Positions 30,701 through 40,191 of a DNA stretch of 60,000 nucleotides are shown here, piece after piece. The stretch comes from Symsagittifera roscoffensis (Eukaryota; Xenacoelomorpha; Acoela; Convolutidae): assembly GCF_963678635.1 (NCBI RefSeq), contig NC_087062.1:11950670-12010669 (forward strand), written 5' to 3'. Numbering within the stretch: position 1 is the first letter of the stretch; each line of letters opens with the position of its first letter. The position numbers were made by a program, and so were the translations under genes. Below the pieces are notes generated by a model. It was given only the letters and a program-made list of their open reading frames with translations. It searched no databases and was not told where the DNA came from.

Positions 30701-33700
30701 CTTGATGAGTGTGAAGGGAGACTGAGTGAGTTATTGATCGACTCAGCCACTGATGAGAGTGAAGCGAATTCTCCCATCAAGATGACACCGCAGGACGATG
30801 AAGGAGAGGTGGTGTACCTGTCAAGAACCAGGAGAGGGACGATGCGATCGAAAATGGTGATTGATAAAATCAATGCGATGAAAATGAAGTTAGGCAGCAG
30901 AGTGATGCCGAGGAGAATTGGAAAGACGAAAGTGGATTCAGAAATATCGATGAAAGCTGGTAACTCAGCGAAAAGGAAGCGAGTCGAGGAGGTCATGGAT
31001 GTGGGGCAAGGTGATTATCAATTGTCTGGCACAGATAGAATATTAACCGATATAGCGATGGTGTCACCCATTCTCATGGCGGGGATAAAGTCAACCGGTT
31101 ATAAATCCAAAAGGAGTGACCGCACTCTGACTGGAGCAACTTTAGAAATGGAAATACTAAGCCAATGTGGAGAGAGCAAAATGAGGGACTTCAAGCCATC
31201 TCCCATGAATCATGGAAAGGGAAGTGTCGCAGGACAACTAACACCAGTGGAATACAACCGACTGACAGTGTCGGAGACAGTGTCGATAGATGAACCCACC
31301 GGTGGATACATGGAGATGTTGGAATACCGAAACTCGGCTAGAGGGTATGTAATGGCCCTGGAAGACGAAAAAGCCATGGAGGGTTATCTGGAAATGATGC
31401 TGCAAGGCACCACCCTCAAGCAGAAGGCGTATGGAACTTTGGCGTCGTCTGACGTACAGGCGGAAACGATCGAGCAGTTAGTGAGCCTTCCATGGAAAGC
31501 AGTAGTATTGAGGTATTTCGAAGAAGAAATGAGGACTACGCCAAGAATACATGCTCTCGTGGCAGTACCTTACGTAAGGACAGAGTTACAACTCAGGTTC
31601 GCCTGGTGCATGATGGGACTGACTCGCGAAGAATATGATTCAGAAGAAAGAAAGAGATCAAAAGAAGAAAAGGTTTCCCTTATGACGAATCTGAGGGATC
31701 TGATAGTCCAGGAGGGAGCAGCAGTAGCGTGTGCGAAGCGGAGAGACGCTCTCTGTTTCATTCGATTCCTGATAGAGCAGATTTCAGTACCTGCATTAAA
31801 CACTTGTGTTAAAATGTTGAGGGAAGGCGATGAGCGAACGAAAGCCTTATTCTTGCTAGCACTGCTGGATATGCAGCAAAGTAAACCGATGAGGGTAAAC
31901 ATGAAAGAACCTGAGGAATTGGAACCCATGAAAAAGATAGACGAGATCAGGAGATTCTCAAACAAGGAGTTGAGACTCACTAAAGAATCTATGGGAGCAT
32001 TGCCGAAATCCAGTGAATACTGTGGACCGATCAAGAAGAAGTCATATAGCTACGTATCCGGGATCATAGGGATAGCGTACAATCCTTTCCTGAGTGAAGA
32101 CATACGCGATTGCTTCTTTGATTATGAGCAGGCGGTGTTACTAAGATTCTGGACGTCCAGAATTGTAACGATTAAGAGCGTTAACAATACACAGGCCAAA
32201 TTGGGACTGGTCTTGGAAGAAGAGGTGGCTGCACCTTCAGTACCAAAATCCGACAAGAGAGTGGAGTTTGGGTTGGGATTCTCAGATGAATTACTGAGAA
32301 CGAGCTTGATAGCAGTGTGGGAATTGATGAGGCCATCATGGTGTCCTAGTCCCAACGCTGACTCAATATTACGGGCGACACAGGACACACAGAGGGAACT
32401 GAATGCAGACTGTAACCTGCGTGACCTCAACATTATATATAATGTGATGATAACAGCCTCTAAGAGCAACGGAGAAGATAAAGTAGAGTTGCCTGACTGG
32501 GGACCAGAAGACTGGGTCAAACCTGGTAGCTGTCTGGCGGAAGTCTGTGGACTGGAGGGTCACGTTTGTGGAGGTCTGGACTGTGTGAGGACCCTGGAGA
32601 AACAACACAAGCAATTGACGGTATTGTTTGGAAATGTAGTGATGAAAGCTAGAACAGAAACGGAACTGATAGCAGATTGCCATGGAGGAACCGATGTGAA
32701 TCTAGTGACTGCACTAGAATTCTACAGCATGTTTGGTTCTTTAGAGTCACTATTGAATCTAGAACAGAAACATGAGATGGTCACAGCCATCATCGTAGAA
32801 GTATTCCCAGGAGTTCTGCAGACTGAGCAGAAATACATAGGGAAATGGAGGGAAGCAATCGAGACAGAAATGAACATCAGACACAGCGAAACTTATTGTA
32901 GACCATCAGGAGCACGATATTTGGTGGGTTCAACGTTGGCTCCAATGTGCAAGAGCAGATATCCTGTACATTTCGTAGCTGTGGACGTAAAGAGTACAAG
33001 AACGATTGTGGATCAAGCCTTCTCAGTGCCGAAGTGTGTGAGATTGGCGAGGATGTCTGAAAAGTCTTACGAGTTACTATGTAAGATGTTCTCAGCAGTC
33101 CCAGAGAGAACCAAAGAAGAATTGGAGTCAATACTAGGAAAGAAGTTCATGGGATATGTGAGCGGGAACTTCAGTGACTTTGAGAAACAGAAACAGAGAG
33201 GATCAACTGTCACAGATTACAATGCAGTAGATGAGAATGATGAAATCCACCGAGTGATGATGGAAGTGGAACCATTGCTGGAAGCTTCGGGAAGACGTAA
33301 TTGGAGGAGCATCATGTTGACACATGACGAGTTTCCTTGCCACTGCTTGCTGCAGACCTGGTGGTATCCCAAGCGTAGTAATCTGATGTTGATCTGGGAC
33401 TCTGGAGAGCTGCTCTCCATGGGTTTACCAGATTCATCACAGCCCGTAACAATAGTGATAGTGGGAGTTACAATGGCGAAACGATGGCTGGAAGCTCATG
33501 TGAGAGAAAATAATAGACAGGAGGCACCAACGAGAGAACAATTGCGGAAATTAGATTGTCTAAAAGATTTAGATCTTTTTGAGACAATGTGCAAAGTTCT
33601 AAACATTCCGATGGAAGTGAAGAAGATATGGGCGAGAAAACGATTGATGCCATGGTTCAGAGCTAACATGACTGCATGGTTGTACGAGTATGCGAAAAAG

Positions 33701-33979
33701 CATATGTCGAAGCATGGCAGAGTGTACAGTGAATATCAGCTGGACATTGGGGCAGGAGCTTTCAAGCGAGCTTTCGTGACTCATCGGAGTGCAGTGACCA
33801 CCGCTGTGAAAAGAATTTCCAGGACGAGTGAGCGTAGTGGGAATGAGAAGGCAGAGATGCTGAAAGAAGATTTGGAGAGAAACGTGACGTTGTGTCTCCA
33901 CAACAGCTTCTGCAGGAACAGAGAATCCAACGTGGATCCCCTACCTTGCTGTAAACAGAGGGTAGAAGAGCAGAAGTAA
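27797..33979 (+). CDS. ORF4: very large protein of unknown function, 2060 aa
   Basis: It is in the same frame as ORF3, whose TGA at 27782 is followed by four codons and then ATG at 27797. In the older copy the base triplet at the TGA position is TGG (55393-55395), so ORF3 and ORF4 were probably one polyprotein. Residues 1-230 contain FAGINDHLHSRGF (a GxND-like block) and ISAPNRMIEIENLRPLK, possibly a second, degenerate SGNH-like fold. Residues 450-560 hold GGMPLLTDLSLAMRTDPLAL and VIYGPAVTFAFPD, the best-conserved block in the older copy. Residues 755-895 are acidic low complexity. The C-terminal 600 residues are Cys- and Trp-rich (CHCLLQTWWYPKRSN). No obvious signal peptide, fusion peptide or membrane anchor supports an envelope protein. 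A 2060-codon open frame strongly implies past selection. I do not recognise the family. Confidence 0.8.
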   Translation: MLAAVDLDLLQSVSLAIGVQRQTDMNPITIVFAGINDHLHSRGFLSRLRDPATAENAVWPAIKDILESMGEVVDATKEGSFNKVAMRVVFALSPGYAHLPDGLKFVYAMVALLSERKCDVIISAPNRMIEIENLRPLKAELPAVWSDISNAMRGFKDHALHMLVLDEVLGLELSNFSRQLKLKPGIDDDHRVITAMSNDLWFRAMEVASEDTRRKNSLETRAHLEAMVLRTKPEANQWLHLNPRVAALGADAFQQGPVMITKIHAYLLKEVNLAENAGENTAEFVNRMCQITLETFWTQEVKGQEGFERTDSMLEGLGAGWTASFLAKVYPKVSHYLIKEFLQAVVRVSIVELIALFVAFGAESFVKGPAILLTDGIQNLRLDGLLTLIAITHGNLGGLMKLARCPEQMKERVRNLDMKKSTDSWNKIRDLRHTLIQYLLQQNRFGTGEIETIEREEDVRRHVGGMPLLTDLSLAMRTDPLALIRGVTEFVTVIYGPAVTFAFPDVKVEAYRRSVLHLNLISAVDGSTLNWCEQNTLRELMSEDLLFAKISEPEMTVINFDDHFRDRMGEVERGHIEVFPKLWNLRPYDKTNGEITRVPRLTAAYHKVREETKDWGDYKKLPEAIPEFPLIRRMLLGAVSVVQTPRLRAFETNERRVGNYSGTMDPYFVGRNAAVLQYTRFAYTDQATRRRISNAATPKPGRFDEEWKGLGLTPMRMRGRTELPEASLILTSVKQEMKMTGVLQTRTFLAPFGCEETKKVHGEEEDKSAGTLLIPKFQEEADNDEQGPVSQNKNKSEGNDGQDGSRQTEEPMQQDQAGGEDDRASTGGTSSLDFNIFSDLENNADTLETTEPADEGTSTLEPPSAFIEMKQNLPESSSPGNSRNNDQRILMESPRRRRMEASARVPFLGTLPEEEWEVHHRDHESRTGCKLDRVAFMEEVWTVIQSYGTQSILKTGLNQPLMREVLDKLDECEGRLSELLIDSATDESEANSPIKMTPQDDEGEVVYLSRTRRGTMRSKMVIDKINAMKMKLGSRVMPRRIGKTKVDSEISMKAGNSAKRKRVEEVMDVGQGDYQLSGTDRILTDIAMVSPILMAGIKSTGYKSKRSDRTLTGATLEMEILSQCGESKMRDFKPSPMNHGKGSVAGQLTPVEYNRLTVSETVSIDEPTGGYMEMLEYRNSARGYVMALEDEKAMEGYLEMMLQGTTLKQKAYGTLASSDVQAETIEQLVSLPWKAVVLRYFEEEMRTTPRIHALVAVPYVRTELQLRFAWCMMGLTREEYDSEERKRSKEEKVSLMTNLRDLIVQEGAAVACAKRRDALCFIRFLIEQISVPALNTCVKMLREGDERTKALFLLALLDMQQSKPMRVNMKEPEELEPMKKIDEIRRFSNKELRLTKESMGALPKSSEYCGPIKKKSYSYVSGIIGIAYNPFLSEDIRDCFFDYEQAVLLRFWTSRIVTIKSVNNTQAKLGLVLEEEVAAPSVPKSDKRVEFGLGFSDELLRTSLIAVWELMRPSWCPSPNADSILRATQDTQRELNADCNLRDLNIIYNVMITASKSNGEDKVELPDWGPEDWVKPGSCLAEVCGLEGHVCGGLDCVRTLEKQHKQLTVLFGNVVMKARTETELIADCHGGTDVNLVTALEFYSMFGSLESLLNLEQKHEMVTAIIVEVFPGVLQTEQKYIGKWREAIETEMNIRHSETYCRPSGARYLVGSTLAPMCKSRYPVHFVAVDVKSTRTIVDQAFSVPKCVRLARMSEKSYELLCKMFSAVPERTKEELESILGKKFMGYVSGNFSDFEKQKQRGSTVTDYNAVDENDEIHRVMMEVEPLLEASGRRNWRSIMLTHDEFPCHCLLQTWWYPKRSNLMLIWDSGELLSMGLPDSSQPVTIVIVGVTMAKRWLEAHVRENNRQEAPTREQLRKLDCLKDLDLFETMCKVLNIPMEVKKIWARKRLMPWFRANMTAWLYEYAKKHMSKHGRVYSEYQLDIGAGAFKRAFVTHRSAVTTAVKRISRTSERSGNEKAEMLKEDLERNVTLCLHNSFCRNRESNVDPLPCCKQRVEEQK

Positions 33980-34185
33980 TGGAGGACGGCTTCCAACAGC
34001 ATCAGGATAGCCAACGATGTGCTACAAGACACGGAAACCGAAAGTGCGGAGTCAGTATCACAGGAGGAAGAAATGGAACATTGATGAATGGTCGAGAAAA
34101 CAAGAGGCAACAAGAAAGAAAATTAGAAGAATTTAGAAGTTTTAGAACTTCTAAACGACGAAAAAAGAAGAGAACAAAGGAGTGA
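33979..34185 (+). CDS. ORF5: small basic ORF overlapping the ORF4 stop
   Basis: The ORF4 TAA and this ATG overlap in TAATGG. The 68-residue product is Lys/Arg-rich with a basic end (RTSKRRKKKRTKE). It could be translated by stop-start coupling or be chance. In the ORF4 frame the sequence after the TAA stays open for about 32 codons with an acidic composition, so an extended ORF4 is an alternative. Confidence 0.35.
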   Translation: MEDGFQQHQDSQRCATRHGNRKCGVSITGGRNGTLMNGRENKRQQERKLEEFRSFRTSKRRKKKRTKE

Positions 34186-34880
34186 TGAAGAAAAGTTAAA
34201 ACTCAGAATTGTTTTATGTGTGTGAAAAACTCAAGTGAGAAACGAAGCAACCAAGTTGTAATTGAAAACTGAAACATTTAGTTGAGTTTTGAAATTGTTG
34301 CATTTATAAATTTGCATTTTGATTTTAGTTGAAGTGGCTTTAGAGACACTTATTATTTATTTAGAAAGGCTTAAGAGGAGAGTATATTTAAATATTCCAG
34401 CCTGCATGATTGTTTTTAATCACTTAGGAAGACTGATCACTTTGTGGTGACATGGAAGGCTTGAGTAATCTCTCGAGGAGGGAGATTGTTTCATTGTTCT
34501 TTCTAACCACAAAGTTTCTTAGTTTTAAAATTCAGGACAATAAACAAGCAAGATTTCCGAAGGGAAGGAGCATAATAGGATAATTTTAGCTTGTTGGTTG
34601 GCAGGACTGTCCTGCAAGCCAACACCTTTTAAATCAAAGAGAAAAAGTTTTAATCGGGACATTGACACTGGGAGTCAGAAAATATGTTTTATCTTAGGTT
34701 ATATCCTCAATGTGCAGATTAATGAAAGAATTTGAAGGCTATAGTGATGTAGTATGATGCCATTTATGTTCTGCAGTGAGTCGATGTGACGTGGATAAAA
34801 GTAATTTCGTGCATTTTATAAATTCTGTTCGATGACACTGTAACCATTTTACGAACATTGTGCGATTCAATGAGGACATT
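34186..34880 (+). promoter_or_regulatory. Structured 3' non-coding region of copy 1
   Basis: There is no ORF. Two strong hairpins are visible. ACTTTGTGGT (34439-34448) pairs with ACCACAAAGT (34506-34515), enclosing an inner AATCTC/GAGATT stem (34467-34487). A 33-nt near-perfect hairpin (34592-34624) has arms TGTTGGTTGGCAGGA and TCCTGCAAGCCAACA. They could be RNA stability, export or packaging elements. Confidence 0.55.
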
Positions 34881-34901
34881 GACGGGACTGTCCGGGGAGT
34901 A
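34881..34901 (+). promoter_or_regulatory. Polypurine tract before the 3' LTR
   Basis: GACGGGACTGTCCGGGGAGTA ends immediately before the LTR start TGTGACATT. This is the expected place for the plus-strand primer. The core GTCCGGGGAGT is shared with 24118 and three pol sites. Confidence 0.55.
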
Positions 34902-36134
34902 TGTGACATTCGAACAGAATGGCCAAAATGCAATTTATGCAGACTTCGAAATTTTAGCAGTAAGCCTTCCGGATTGATGATTATTAAGAATTAAGAACGT
35001 TATTGGAACGATTGGCCAAACGGTGAGGGCTAGAATATTCTGGTATTTTAAAATTTCAAAAATTCGAATTATGACGTCATATTTCTGAGAAACGTCAGAA
35101 ACGGCCATTTTGACTAAAACGAAAAAGAAAAAGAGAACAACATTAGCTGCGCTAGCAACAACAACGAAATTGAGATCGGAAAACGACAACGAGTTACAGA
35201 GTAACAGAAGAACACTCCGAGTTGCAACTATTGTGCTGCTACAATAGTTGCAAGGCCGTTGCGAACAACGTTGAAGGGTGAGAGACGGCCTTCCGGATTA
35301 AGAGAAAATCAGGATTAGCGAGCTTGATCCAGCGGATTCATCAATCCGGAAGGGTAAAGGAATTGAAAATTTTATCCTGTTGCATAAATTTTTAGCTTCC
35401 TGTCATGTCCTGACTTGAATTTAATTAATATCTGGATTCATTTTGATAGGGATGAGAAGCTAGGAGTTGGGGGAAAGGGTTGATCCATCTTCGATGGAGA
35501 TGATGATTTTTATCTACTGAACAAAAACAATAATAATATAAATAGTAGTAGCCCTGTTTTTAGGAGTGACCTCGTGGTCTGGGGATACTGAGACCCAGCC
35601 ATGAGCTCACTATTTCTGCATGTAATCTAGTTAATTTGAGTGTTTTGACCGAAGCCGAAAGCAGTAACGTTTTTGTCGACCCGATGTTAGAAAAGACCAC
35701 CGAAAAGTACTGGCTTGGTAGAGACGGTGAAAAGCATGCAAAGCTCTGTTTAGACGTTAGCCAGTCGTCTTAAGACTTAGTTTTGTTTTCCGTCGATATG
35801 TATCTTCCGGGCGAATGTTACATTCTTAGCCTAATATGTAATTTTAGTAGGCGACTGTTACTTAGTGTTTTCTGGCGCTCCTGGACGGTTTTACAACATC
35901 AAGACTACGGGATCGAACGCACTTGACACAGCTCCGGGCTACATGTCAATTCTAGAGTATCGGTGGTACGACTCAACGAGAACGTGTCCACCTTCTGGTT
36001 GTACCGTGATAGCTTTTTAGGAAAACTCGAGAAAATTTCCCGGTGCTCTTTCCGATACGAGGCCTAGCTAACCGAGTAAGGGGCCACTAGGGGGACAAAA
36101 AACAGATAAAAGAGAAAAAAGCGAAACAAAAAAC
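34902..36134 (+). repeat. 3' LTR
   Basis: It matches 12940-14171 with two substitutions and one extra T. The TATA box and hairpins are preserved. Sequence after 36134 (AGAAAAGAACGG) differs from the 5' internal junction and is taken as flank. It does not repeat the left flank. Confidence 0.88.
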
Positions 36135-37229
36135 AGAAAAGAACGGTAAAATAATTGGAAAAAGGACAAGGGCTTTGATTTTCAAATTAGTTGGATCAAA
36201 CCTTTATATTAATTAAAAAAGTATACTCATACTGTTTTCAATATGACCGATCGTTTCGATCAAAATAGCAAGTTTTCAGCAGGTGCCCGAGTTCGGGGAA
36301 TTGAGAGGGTTTTCAGATAGCCTTGCAACCGGGAGACTAGACTGGAACAGGTGAACAGGTAAGTGGCCAAGTGGTACTCAGGACTGGGATCTGAGAAAGA
36401 GGAGACACGCGACTGGGAAGAGACTACCAGAAACGTGACCAGAGCAGTGCAGCACTGAGAAGGAATCACAGGGGTGCTCTGTTTGGTCAAACGGGTATCG
36501 GTAAAATCCCCTTAACACTTAAGGAGATAAGTGTAAAAGTGAATAAGCTAGTCCCCCAGTTTTGAGGAAACGTTTTTATTTGAGCAGAGCTTGTAAACAG
36601 GTTCTAAGGAATTTCTCTCGAGATCCTTAGCACCCATCGTGCTTAGGGTATTTTTCGACTAAGTGGGGGGGGGGCTAGATAGGCGGGATGTTAGAAGGGG
36701 GCTGGTTAACATAAAGGTTGGTGGTTGGAAAATAAAAAAAAGGGGGGCTTCTTTACAGTAACTAGACAATCGGTATTGTCGATTTAGTTACGATAGATTA
36801 ACTATAGCCTGGAGCGGTACAGTTAAGACTCATAACAACAGTTGGAACGCGAAGGTACATTTTTCTTGTTTTTCCTTACCGACTTTTACTGTTTTTGGGA
36901 CAGGTTTTAAAATTTTATGGAGAATTGGTGCATTTGCAAACATAAAAGGTTTAAAAACAACTTGTATTTCAACTTGCATTGAATTTTGGTAACAAGGAAA
37001 TTTTACTGAAACTCAATAAGTTTTGGTAAGAAAATTGCGTTTGGAAAATTTTCAAACGAATTTCAGAGGTGGTACTGGGATAGTGAAATAAAATTTCCAA
37101 CACTCGTGTTACGATACTGGGAAGTTCTTCACACGAGTTCCGGATGTGGTACTGGAATAGTGGATAGAGTGTCCAGACAGTTGAACTACGGTAGTGCAGG
37201 AGTTCACAAAAGTTTTGTAGGCAGTCCTG
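36135..37229 (+). other. Copy 2 left end and leader, non-coding
   Basis: No gene is seen. G-rich patches (36664-36673; 36748-36755) and a few diverged GGTACTGGGATAGTG words (37070-37160) foreshadow the minisatellite to the right. The words AACACTTAAGGAGATAAGTG near 36511 resemble the start of the copy 1 leader (near 14258). Confidence 0.4.
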
Positions 37230-37950
37230 GGATATTTATTTAAGGGTCCCAACACTTGAGCTAAAGGCTCCAACACTTAAGTCCTGGGATAGTGTTTTAA
37301 GGGTCCCAACACTTGAGCTAAGGGTCCCACCACTTGAGTCCTTTGGTAGTGATTTAATGGTCCCAACACTTGAGCTAAAGGTCCCAATACTTAAGTCCTG
37401 GGATAGTGATTTAAGGGTCCCAACACTTGAGCTAAGGGTCTCAACACTTGAGTCCTGGGATAGTGATTTAAGGGACCCAACCCTTGAGTTAAGGGTCCCA
37501 ACACTTGATTCCTGGGATAATGATTCAAGGGTCCCAACACTGTATCTAAGGATCCCAGCACTCGAGCTAAGGGTCCCAGCACTTGATGTAAGGGTCTTAA
37601 CACTTGATCTAAGGGTCCCAACACTTTATCTAAGGGTCCCAACACTCGATCGAAAGGTCCCAACACTTGAGCTAAAGGTCCCAGCACTTCATGTAAGGGT
37701 CCCAAAACTTGATCTAAGGGTCCCAAAACTTGATCTAAGGGTCCCAACACTTGATCTAAGGGTCCCAAAACTTGATCTAAGGGTCCCAACACTTGATCTA
37801 AGGGTCCCAAAACTTGATCTAAGTGTCACAACACTTGATCTAAGCGTCCCAACACTTGAGCTAAGGGTTCCAACACTTAATCTAAGGGTCCCAAAACTTG
37901 AGCTAAGGGTCCAAACACTTGATCTAAGGGTCCCAAAGTCCCAAAAGTCC
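37230..37950. repeat. 21-bp minisatellite, about 30 units
   Basis: The unit is CTAAGGGTCCCAACACTTGAT with variants. The left part also shows a 63-bp higher-order unit with an inserted CCTGGGATAGTG. Because 21 is a multiple of three, both strands are open for long stretches (repeating LRVPTLD on plus, LGPLDQV on minus). This is a consequence of the repeat, not evidence of a gene. It occupies the leader of copy 2, where copy 1 has its CCGGARGGGT array. Confidence 0.85.
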
Positions 37951-38213
37951 TAGGATAGAGAAACCATTGAGTATCCTGACACCTAGAACAGGGACTAAGG
38001 TACCATTGGAAGATCATCAACTAGCTTCGAGGGAACGGGAACAACAATAGGATTGGAAAATTGAAATTCGAATTGTGGAATAATATTAGCCTGGAAATGT
38101 TTTAACAAGTTTTTAAGAACAAAGAAAGTTTTTCTTATATTTTGATTGCATTCTTAGAGCAATAACTGTACATGGTCAGAACTGTAGATGAAATACAATT
38201 GTAAATAAACATC

Positions 38214-38339
38214 ATGAAGAAAACAAGAATCTCATTACTGGAAAGGAAAGGGGTGGAACTTGAGCAAAACCAACAGTCAACGCAAAGGAAACAAATACCA
38301 ACAAACCTCAGAGTTATGAGAAAAAAACATATCAGTTAA
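38214..38339 (+). CDS. Upstream ORF of copy 2, 41 codons
   Basis: It starts MKKTRISLLERKG and is basic (ending RKKHIS). Its TAA ends one base before the gag ATG at 38341. It shares position and charge, but not obvious sequence, with the copy 1 uORF at 16848-17003. Confidence 0.55.
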   Translation: MKKTRISLLERKGVELEQNQQSTQRKQIPTNLRVMRKKHIS

Positions 38340-38340
38340 C

Positions 38341-40110
38341 ATGGTCTACACCAGAAGCAACAAGGGGCAGAAGACCAAAGACAGCAAACCAATCACAAAA
38401 AGTATGGCTGTAACGGAAATTGATCTTGAGACGAGACGCCAGAGCAAAGCTTAGATGAAGTGGAACAAAAAACGACGGAATCGACGCCTATGCCGAATGT
38501 AGAAGAACAAGGAACAAAGACAATTGAGTTCTCACCGAAAGGCAAGGGAGATGAAATCACTAACAACACGCCAAAGACGATAAAGTACTATTCGCAAACG
38601 AATAGAACATCTTTCACGGATAAACTTGCGGCGATGTTCGGAATGAAACCAAGAGAGAAGGAGGAGGTGACAACAACGGCCGAAAAATGCAAAAACTTTG
38701 GTACACTTTCCATGAGAACCACAGAAGTTGACCAGGGGAAGGACCAAACAATGTAGGGCGCAGTGGGTCACTACAGTGGTCAAGCAGAGGACTCAAAGTT
38801 ACCACTAGTTGAGTTAGATGAATTGATGTCAAAGTTGGAACAGATAGACAAAAAGCTGAAGTGAAGCGAGGAGGACAGCCAGCAATTGAGGAAGCAATTA
38901 CGGGCTAGAAAAGAATGAGTGTCTATACAACTACTTCTTCTTAGCGAGGGCCACTGAAGAAAAGCTACAACAGATGGCAGACAAGGTGGAGACAACGGAC
39001 AAGGAGCGAGATAAACATATCAAAAAGTACATGGAAGAAATGAAGAAGCGTTATGAGACCGTAAATGATAAGTTATGGAATTTAAAGACGAGAATGGATA
39101 CAATGAGCAAGGAACAAGCGGAAAGTTCTTGAGCCATTCAACCCAAATTAGACGCGCTCCTGAGAAACTCTTTTGCTCAAGAGAAAAAAAACGGTACCAG
39201 TCAAAACAGAAACGACAACGGGAACAAGGGTGGACTTTGTGGAACCTCAACGTATGAAGCAGGAATCGGAACCGTTGCCGCTGATCAACAACAACATAGG
39301 ATCAGGGATGAGCAAGACGGCTACAAAAGGAGGAGTGTCGAACTCAACTAGGATACCAAGGGAACCGAGCGCACACACGAGTGTAACACCTGATGCCATG
39401 ACGTGGGTGAATACTTGGAAAATGACGAACAAGGACACTGGATACATTTGCATTAAGAAACACAGAATCGAGCGATAGAGGAGGAGGTAAAGCGAGAAAG
39501 ACCTTCAAGAAACCAAAAGAATTCAAGGACGACTCAGACGGTTGCATAGATACTTGGGTTGAGGTGATGAGACTACATCTTGACCAGTACAACCTGATGA
39601 TGAAATACAGGCCTGCACAGCAATAATGAGCAACCTGGAGGGCACGGTACTGAAGTGCGTGGTAGCCAAAAAGGAAGAGAAACGTGACACTGCAGAAATT
39701 TTTTTTGAAATTCTGCTGGAACGATTTGGATCCAGGATGAAGGGACATCAAGCCATGATGCGATTTTAGAAGAGGAGACAGAGAGACGATGAATCAGTTG
39801 AATGATTTCTAGATGATCTTGAGAGATTGAGAAGGAGAAGGAGAGGAATCGACTAACGAGAGAAACTTTAGACTTGCCTCAAAGTTTATTGTTGAGGTGA
39901 AGAGTGACGAACTGAGAACAATGCTGGCAACATACTACACGCTTTTGAAAGACAATGCACCAACACCGGAAGAGATGAGACAGAAGTCTAGAGAGTACAT
40001 GTTAATGAAACCGAAGAAATACTCGTTTTCAGCCCTAGGAACCAGTAAGGGGGAAACCAACAGCAAAGGTCGTCATGGTACAAGTCAAGAGATGATATGG
40101 ACAAACGATT
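38341..40110 (+). pseudogene. gag: Copy 2 gag remnant
   Basis: It starts MVYTRSNKGQKTKD and stops after about 37 codons. Later pieces in several frames match copy 1 Gag: NRTSFTDKLAAMFG (38600-38640), a coiled-coil-like stretch near 38960-39110, then the capsid domain (TFKKPKEFKDDSDGCIDTW at about 39510; IVEVKSDELRTMLATYYT at about 39890). It is cut by stops and shifts. The zinc knuckles are missing; the sequence breaks into a fold-back and an inserted repeat at about 40085-40520. Confidence 0.8.
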
Positions 40111-40153
40111 CAGATTTTTTCGATTCAGATTTTTGTCCATATCATCTCTTGAC
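40084..40153. repeat. Perfect 22-bp inverted repeat
   Basis: Positions 40084-40105 and 40132-40153 are exact reverse complements around a 26-nt spacer made of a doubled CGATTCAGATTTTT. The left arm is native gag sequence (equivalent to 19215-19235 in copy 1). The right arm is therefore an inverted templated copy. Confidence 0.9.
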
Positions 40154-40191
40154 TCAGATTCAAATTTTTTCGATTCATTTTTTTTCGATTC

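Larger units (their letters stand above)
12940..36134 (+). mobile_element. Giant Ty3/gypsy-like LTR retrotransposon (copy 1), about 23.2 kb
   Basis: The order is LTR, leader, uORF, gag, pol (RT, RNase H, tether, integrase, acidic linker, macro domain), ORF3, ORF4, a structured 3' region, a polypurine tract and LTR. The LTRs differ by two substitutions and one single-base indel by eye, so insertion looks recent. No protease is present, and pol has two stops and two frameshifts, while gag, ORF3 and ORF4 are long and open. GC content is visibly higher than in the host DNA to the left. Typical Ty3 elements are 5-10 kb; giant ones (plant Ogre, planarian Burro) are known, but the combination of extra domains here is not one I recognise. 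No target-site duplication was found and no primer-binding site could be called with confidence. The right boundary is the last base shared by both LTRs. Confidence 0.88.

Noticed and set aside
16996-33979. Alternative genetic code with TGA read as Trp
   Set aside because: The aminoacylase gene, ORF3-type neighbours and the uORF use TGA as ordinary stops, and copy 2 has TGG at one of the sites; point mutation is simpler.
12940-36134. ORF3-ORF4 as an env gene of an endogenous retrovirus
   Set aside because: The position fits, but there is no signal peptide, furin-type site, fusion peptide or C-terminal membrane anchor, and ORF3 is an SGNH hydrolase.
37357-37953. 198-codon ORF of LRVPTLD repeats (and a 139-codon antisense one)
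   Set aside because: A by-product of a 21-bp minisatellite; any frame without a stop in the unit stays open.
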